From NCBI GenBank assembly GCA_022113835.1, contig JAILWY010000015.1, forward strand, positions 4,288,001 through 4,352,000: 64,000 nucleotides of DNA, in the 5' to 3' direction. The notes under the pieces were generated by a model, which did no database searches, was not told where the DNA came from, and was given only the letters and a program-made list of their open reading frames with translations. Both the position numbers and the translations under genes were made by a program. Below, piece by piece: positions 60,851 to 64,000 of this stretch (the first letter of the stretch is position 1; each line of letters opens with the position of its first letter). The stretch is from Atopsyche davidsoni. Lineage: Eukaryota > Arthropoda > Insecta > Trichoptera > Hydrobiosidae.

Positions 60851-62382
60851 ATTGGGCATAAAATGTATCATTATTTTAATCAATACACCTTCAAGTGCAG
60901 AAAGTTTTTTTTATTTATTTTAGATAACGGTTACTCGTAATTTTCAATTATTTATCGGATAACATATTATATCGCATAATGTAATTTTTGTACGTTTAAA
61001 TTAAAATTGATTATAAATTGATATAAGAGCCCTTTATCGACTAAAGACTTACGTAAAGTAATTGGCAGGTTATAAAAATCCAACTTCTTCAATACTTTTA
61101 ACTGGATTATCTTCGGTAATATCTTTAGGAAGCCACGAATTATACCTGAGCTAGTAACGGAATAAATCTCACATCAGGTAATTTGGCTACTTACTTATCA
61201 GATCGTTGTACGTCCATACTTTATAAAAAAAAAATTGGAAGTTATTTTCTATTTCGGGCAATTTTCTTATACGCTGTAATTTCATTTGACCCAACCTTAT
61301 TTTTTTTTGAAAATTGTAAATCAATGATTATACTTATCACTTTCGGTTTAATGCATAAATAGCTTTATTTTATTTAAGATAAAGTATGTTTTTTTTATTT
61401 ATTTTATATCATAGATTTGATATATTTATTTTTTAATAATTAAATAAATATAAAATATTTCAAACGGTGGTTTTGTAGGTATTTCGCGGTATAGTATTTG
61501 AAGAGTTTCTACGATTAACGATGCCTCTAAAGGGCAAAAAAGCCCTCAACGCCTTAGTGAAAAATATTTTAAGCTAACTAATTGGTTGTGTATTTTTTGT
61601 TTGTCTTTAAAAGATACTGGATACAAAATATTTTTATTTTTTTGTTTTACTCGTACAAGCTTATTTACTACGGACTGGCTCAATTTGGAATACTGCCAAA
61701 TCGCTAGTAGATTTATACCAATCTTGTTTGTGAGCACTTCTGCTTTTCGCCTTCTTTCAGTCCGAAAAAGTCCTAGGTATTTTTCTATTTATATTTCTTG
61801 TTTATATGAGCTTATTGCGTCAACAATATTTATGTATTAAGAAAACTGTTTTTACACTAAAATTGACGAGATTTTTATTTTTTAAAGATTTGTGTTAAAA
61901 ATATATAATTCACCGAGGATGTGTGGATGATTCATGTGTTATTTTAAATAAGTATGTTTGCTCAAACTGTACATCTGTTTGTGTTTAAACTGTTTTATCT
62001 CGGTCATGAATGATACTTGACACTAATATCGAACCTTTCAGATATATTTAGCAATCTTACAGTCAATTAGGGTTGGCTTGTTGGCTCAGAGGTTACTAGA
62101 TGAGTCTCTTATTTTTTTAACACGCTTCAAGTGCTTTTATAACAACCATTCATCACATCCATGCAATTAACATACACCCCTATTTTAAACCCCCCATTCA
62201 ACTGTCATCCATCGGGCAAGCTAAGGGCAAAAAGCATCGGCTATTCGGCGTCATCCCCTATTGAAGTGATTGATACGTAAAACTTAAAATCAAACTCACC
62301 CTTTTAGCGGCGCCCCATTCAGGTGTCGTCTATTAATAAGGCTGCACCGCTGACCTACAGCTGTTGGAGGCTCTGGCGTGAC

Positions 62383-62403
62383 GTCACGTCACGTGACGGC
62401 GTT
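62383..62403. promoter_or_regulatory. Overlapping CRE-like and E-box-like palindromes
   Basis: GTGACGTCACGTCACGTGAC contains TGACGTCA (CRE/ATF-type) and CACGTG (E-box-type) palindromes in 20 bp. The motif match is direct; regulatory function is inferred only. Confidence 0.3.
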
Positions 62404-62614
62404 TCATCCCCCCTCCCCAACCATAACGTAAACAGACGGGGGGGTGCGGGCTTGACATTGAACGTGTCCATCTATTTCTGGACGTTAATTGTCGGTTACG
62501 TGGTGAAAAATTACAGGTGTGAAAACGATTATTTTTATTTCGTTTCTAAAATGACGTAAAAAATATTTTTTTTGCATGGTTTATTACAATCGCTGATAAC
62601 TTGTACACTAAGTG

Positions 62615-62828
62615 TATGTAAAGAAACGGTAATGAAGTACTGGACTTGGAATAATTTGTAGAGCCAGGGACTTCTGCTATTGTTTACGCAGTCTGCTGCA
62701 GAAGGAAATCAGATCTAAATGCATTGTATAATAGTGCTATTGGGCAGCAGAAATGCATGCATGAACAGACATATAAATATGTTCAATGTGATGGTCACCA
62801 ACTGAGGAGAAGCATCTGAAGAAAAATA
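62615..62828 (+). mobile_element. SINE-like retroposon, plus strand
   Basis: GGTAATGAAGTACTGGACTT, CTTCTGCTATTGTTTACGCA, CAGATCTAAATGCATTGTAT, GCTATTGGGCAGCAGAAAT, GTTCAATGTGATGGTCACCA and a GAAGCATCTGAAGAAAAATA tail, ending AATAAG. The middle of the body is deleted. Confidence 0.82.
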
Positions 62829-64000
62829 AGATTTATTACAAATCAGAATAAAACTTGAGCCACATACGTATGCCAAAATTTGCATGTCCTTGTACGGGTG
62901 TTAAATGCTGATTCGTTAAATATATTATACTCATCTGAGTTGCTATGCAATTTTGTTCCATCAAATATATATTAATCGGTCCACGTTTCATTTGGATAAA
63001 AAGCGTATGATATTTTTATGTACATCATTAAATCGAATGATTCATGTTATCCGACATTAGAATGTTCGGCGACTTTTAATGCTATGTAGGTCGAAATTGC
63101 TTTGAATTACTGATTGCCTCCCGAGTACGTTTTCTGATGAAGCCAATTGCGTCGATAACTGTAAAATCGATCTCTAACGACCACTCAATATATTTTTTAT
63201 TTGTAAACAATTTTATTCGTCAATATTTTACGAGCGTTTCAATCTATAATCGATAAGGAGTATTACATATTAAATACCGCGGCGAAATCTGTCCCCGATA
63301 CCTGGCGATGCGTAAAGTTGAGAAACCGCCAAGGTACACGTTAGGTGTCGGAAGCAGATTATATACTAACAAGTATATGTTTTTTGCAAAATAACATGTC
63401 TATTGAAACCGCAAATGATACACTGACGTGAAATCGTTCATCCACTTTTGAGCACATTCTTCATTTTTATTGTTGGCATCACGAGCGGGCGATATCCAAA
63501 CTCACAAATTGAATGACTTCTTCGTAAGGCGTATATACATTTAAATTATACAAATAGTCTTCAGATATGACCTTTTTTTGCATAGCTTCTACTATTGTGA
63601 ACATGGGCCCAATTTTCGGCTCGTCTCGAATTCAAATGCGAGGCCTAATGGTTGGTAAGCAAGTATGCAAACCACTGGACTACGTAATATTGTTTCATTT
63701 ACTATTCGCCTTTAGCCACGAATCGTTTAATAAAGGCTTTTTAAATATAAATACATATTATTTTTTGAGTGGGTAATTTGAGAACATCGCACCCACTGTG
63801 TTGCCTTATTAGGACCGGAATAACTCTTATGTTGACATTCTTCATTCTCGGGCCAAAAAGAGCAGAGTGGAGTACTCTGACCTGGTAGCCGCCCATTTTT
63901 GTGGAATTGGAACTTGTTATTTCGTGTCATAAGTATTTCATAATATAAATAAGTAGAGTTATATTCTTTCATACTGCTTTATTGACTGATTGCAAATATG

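Larger units (their letters stand above)
38055..64000 (+). other. Intron 4 (3' end outside the window or not recognised)
   Basis: Begins with a GTAAGC donor. No convincing following exon in the same frame was found, so the gene probably continues beyond 64000. Stretches with nothing recognised include 45.3-49.4, 49.9-52.0, 56.0-58.7 and 61.0-62.3 kb, which are AT-rich with only short spurious ORFs. Confidence 0.5.

Noticed and set aside
1..64000. CRISPR array, rRNA, bacterial operon or integrated virus
   Set aside because: No regularly spaced identical repeats, no rRNA-like sequence, no viral protein pattern; the tandem arrays found are too few in units and diverged.

Overview
This is an intron-rich, AT-rich eukaryotic window, most likely from an insect. 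The evidence is GT/AG-bounded GC-rich exons separated by introns of up to 31 kb, RTE-like LINE 3' ends, a short Helitron-type element and hAT elements with 8-bp target duplications. Nothing prokaryotic is visible (no operons, no long ORFs), and the order of insect cannot be fixed from sequence alone.

One protein-coding gene is supported, on the + strand: the first four coding exons (4903-4966, 6272-6419, 6516-6708, 37953-38054). Their phases match at every junction. They encode 169 residues, and the last visible exon ends at a splice donor, so the gene continues past the window or uses an exon I did not recognise. The protein starts with a short acidic/Ala-rich leader, then a Lys/Arg-rich helix-like stretch, then a Ser-rich part with the motif LSVSHDSVF, then an acidic/Pro-Ser segment. 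The SHDSVF motif recalls the vertebrate CRACD/KIAA1211 (DUF4592) actin-regulatory family; this is a tentative assignment.

Most of the rest, mainly intron 3 (31 kb) and the following intron (at least 26 kb), is a dense record of transposons. Two families dominate: 5'-truncated RTE-like LINE 3' ends (readable decayed C-terminal reverse-transcriptase peptide) and a ~390-bp SINE-like retroposon that shares the LINE's 3' tail. Also present are two hAT-type elements with TSDs (one carrying a nine-unit internal array), a Helitron-like element, several MITE families with inverted repeats, a two-copy family with perfect fold-back arms (40 bp and 94 bp) around a tRNA-Thr-like segment, an unclassified ~430-540-bp repeat present in opposite orientations 52 kb apart, and several diverged tandem arrays (20.4, 26.9, 30.3, 38.8, 53.7 and 60.5 kb).

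A few GC-rich islands (12.9-13.1, 24.7, 28.3, 33.1, 35.1-35.4, 49.4-49.7 kb) stand out from the AT-rich background and could be unrecognised exons, captured gene fragments or promoters. They are listed as findings, not genes. No CRISPR array, rRNA or intact tRNA gene was seen.
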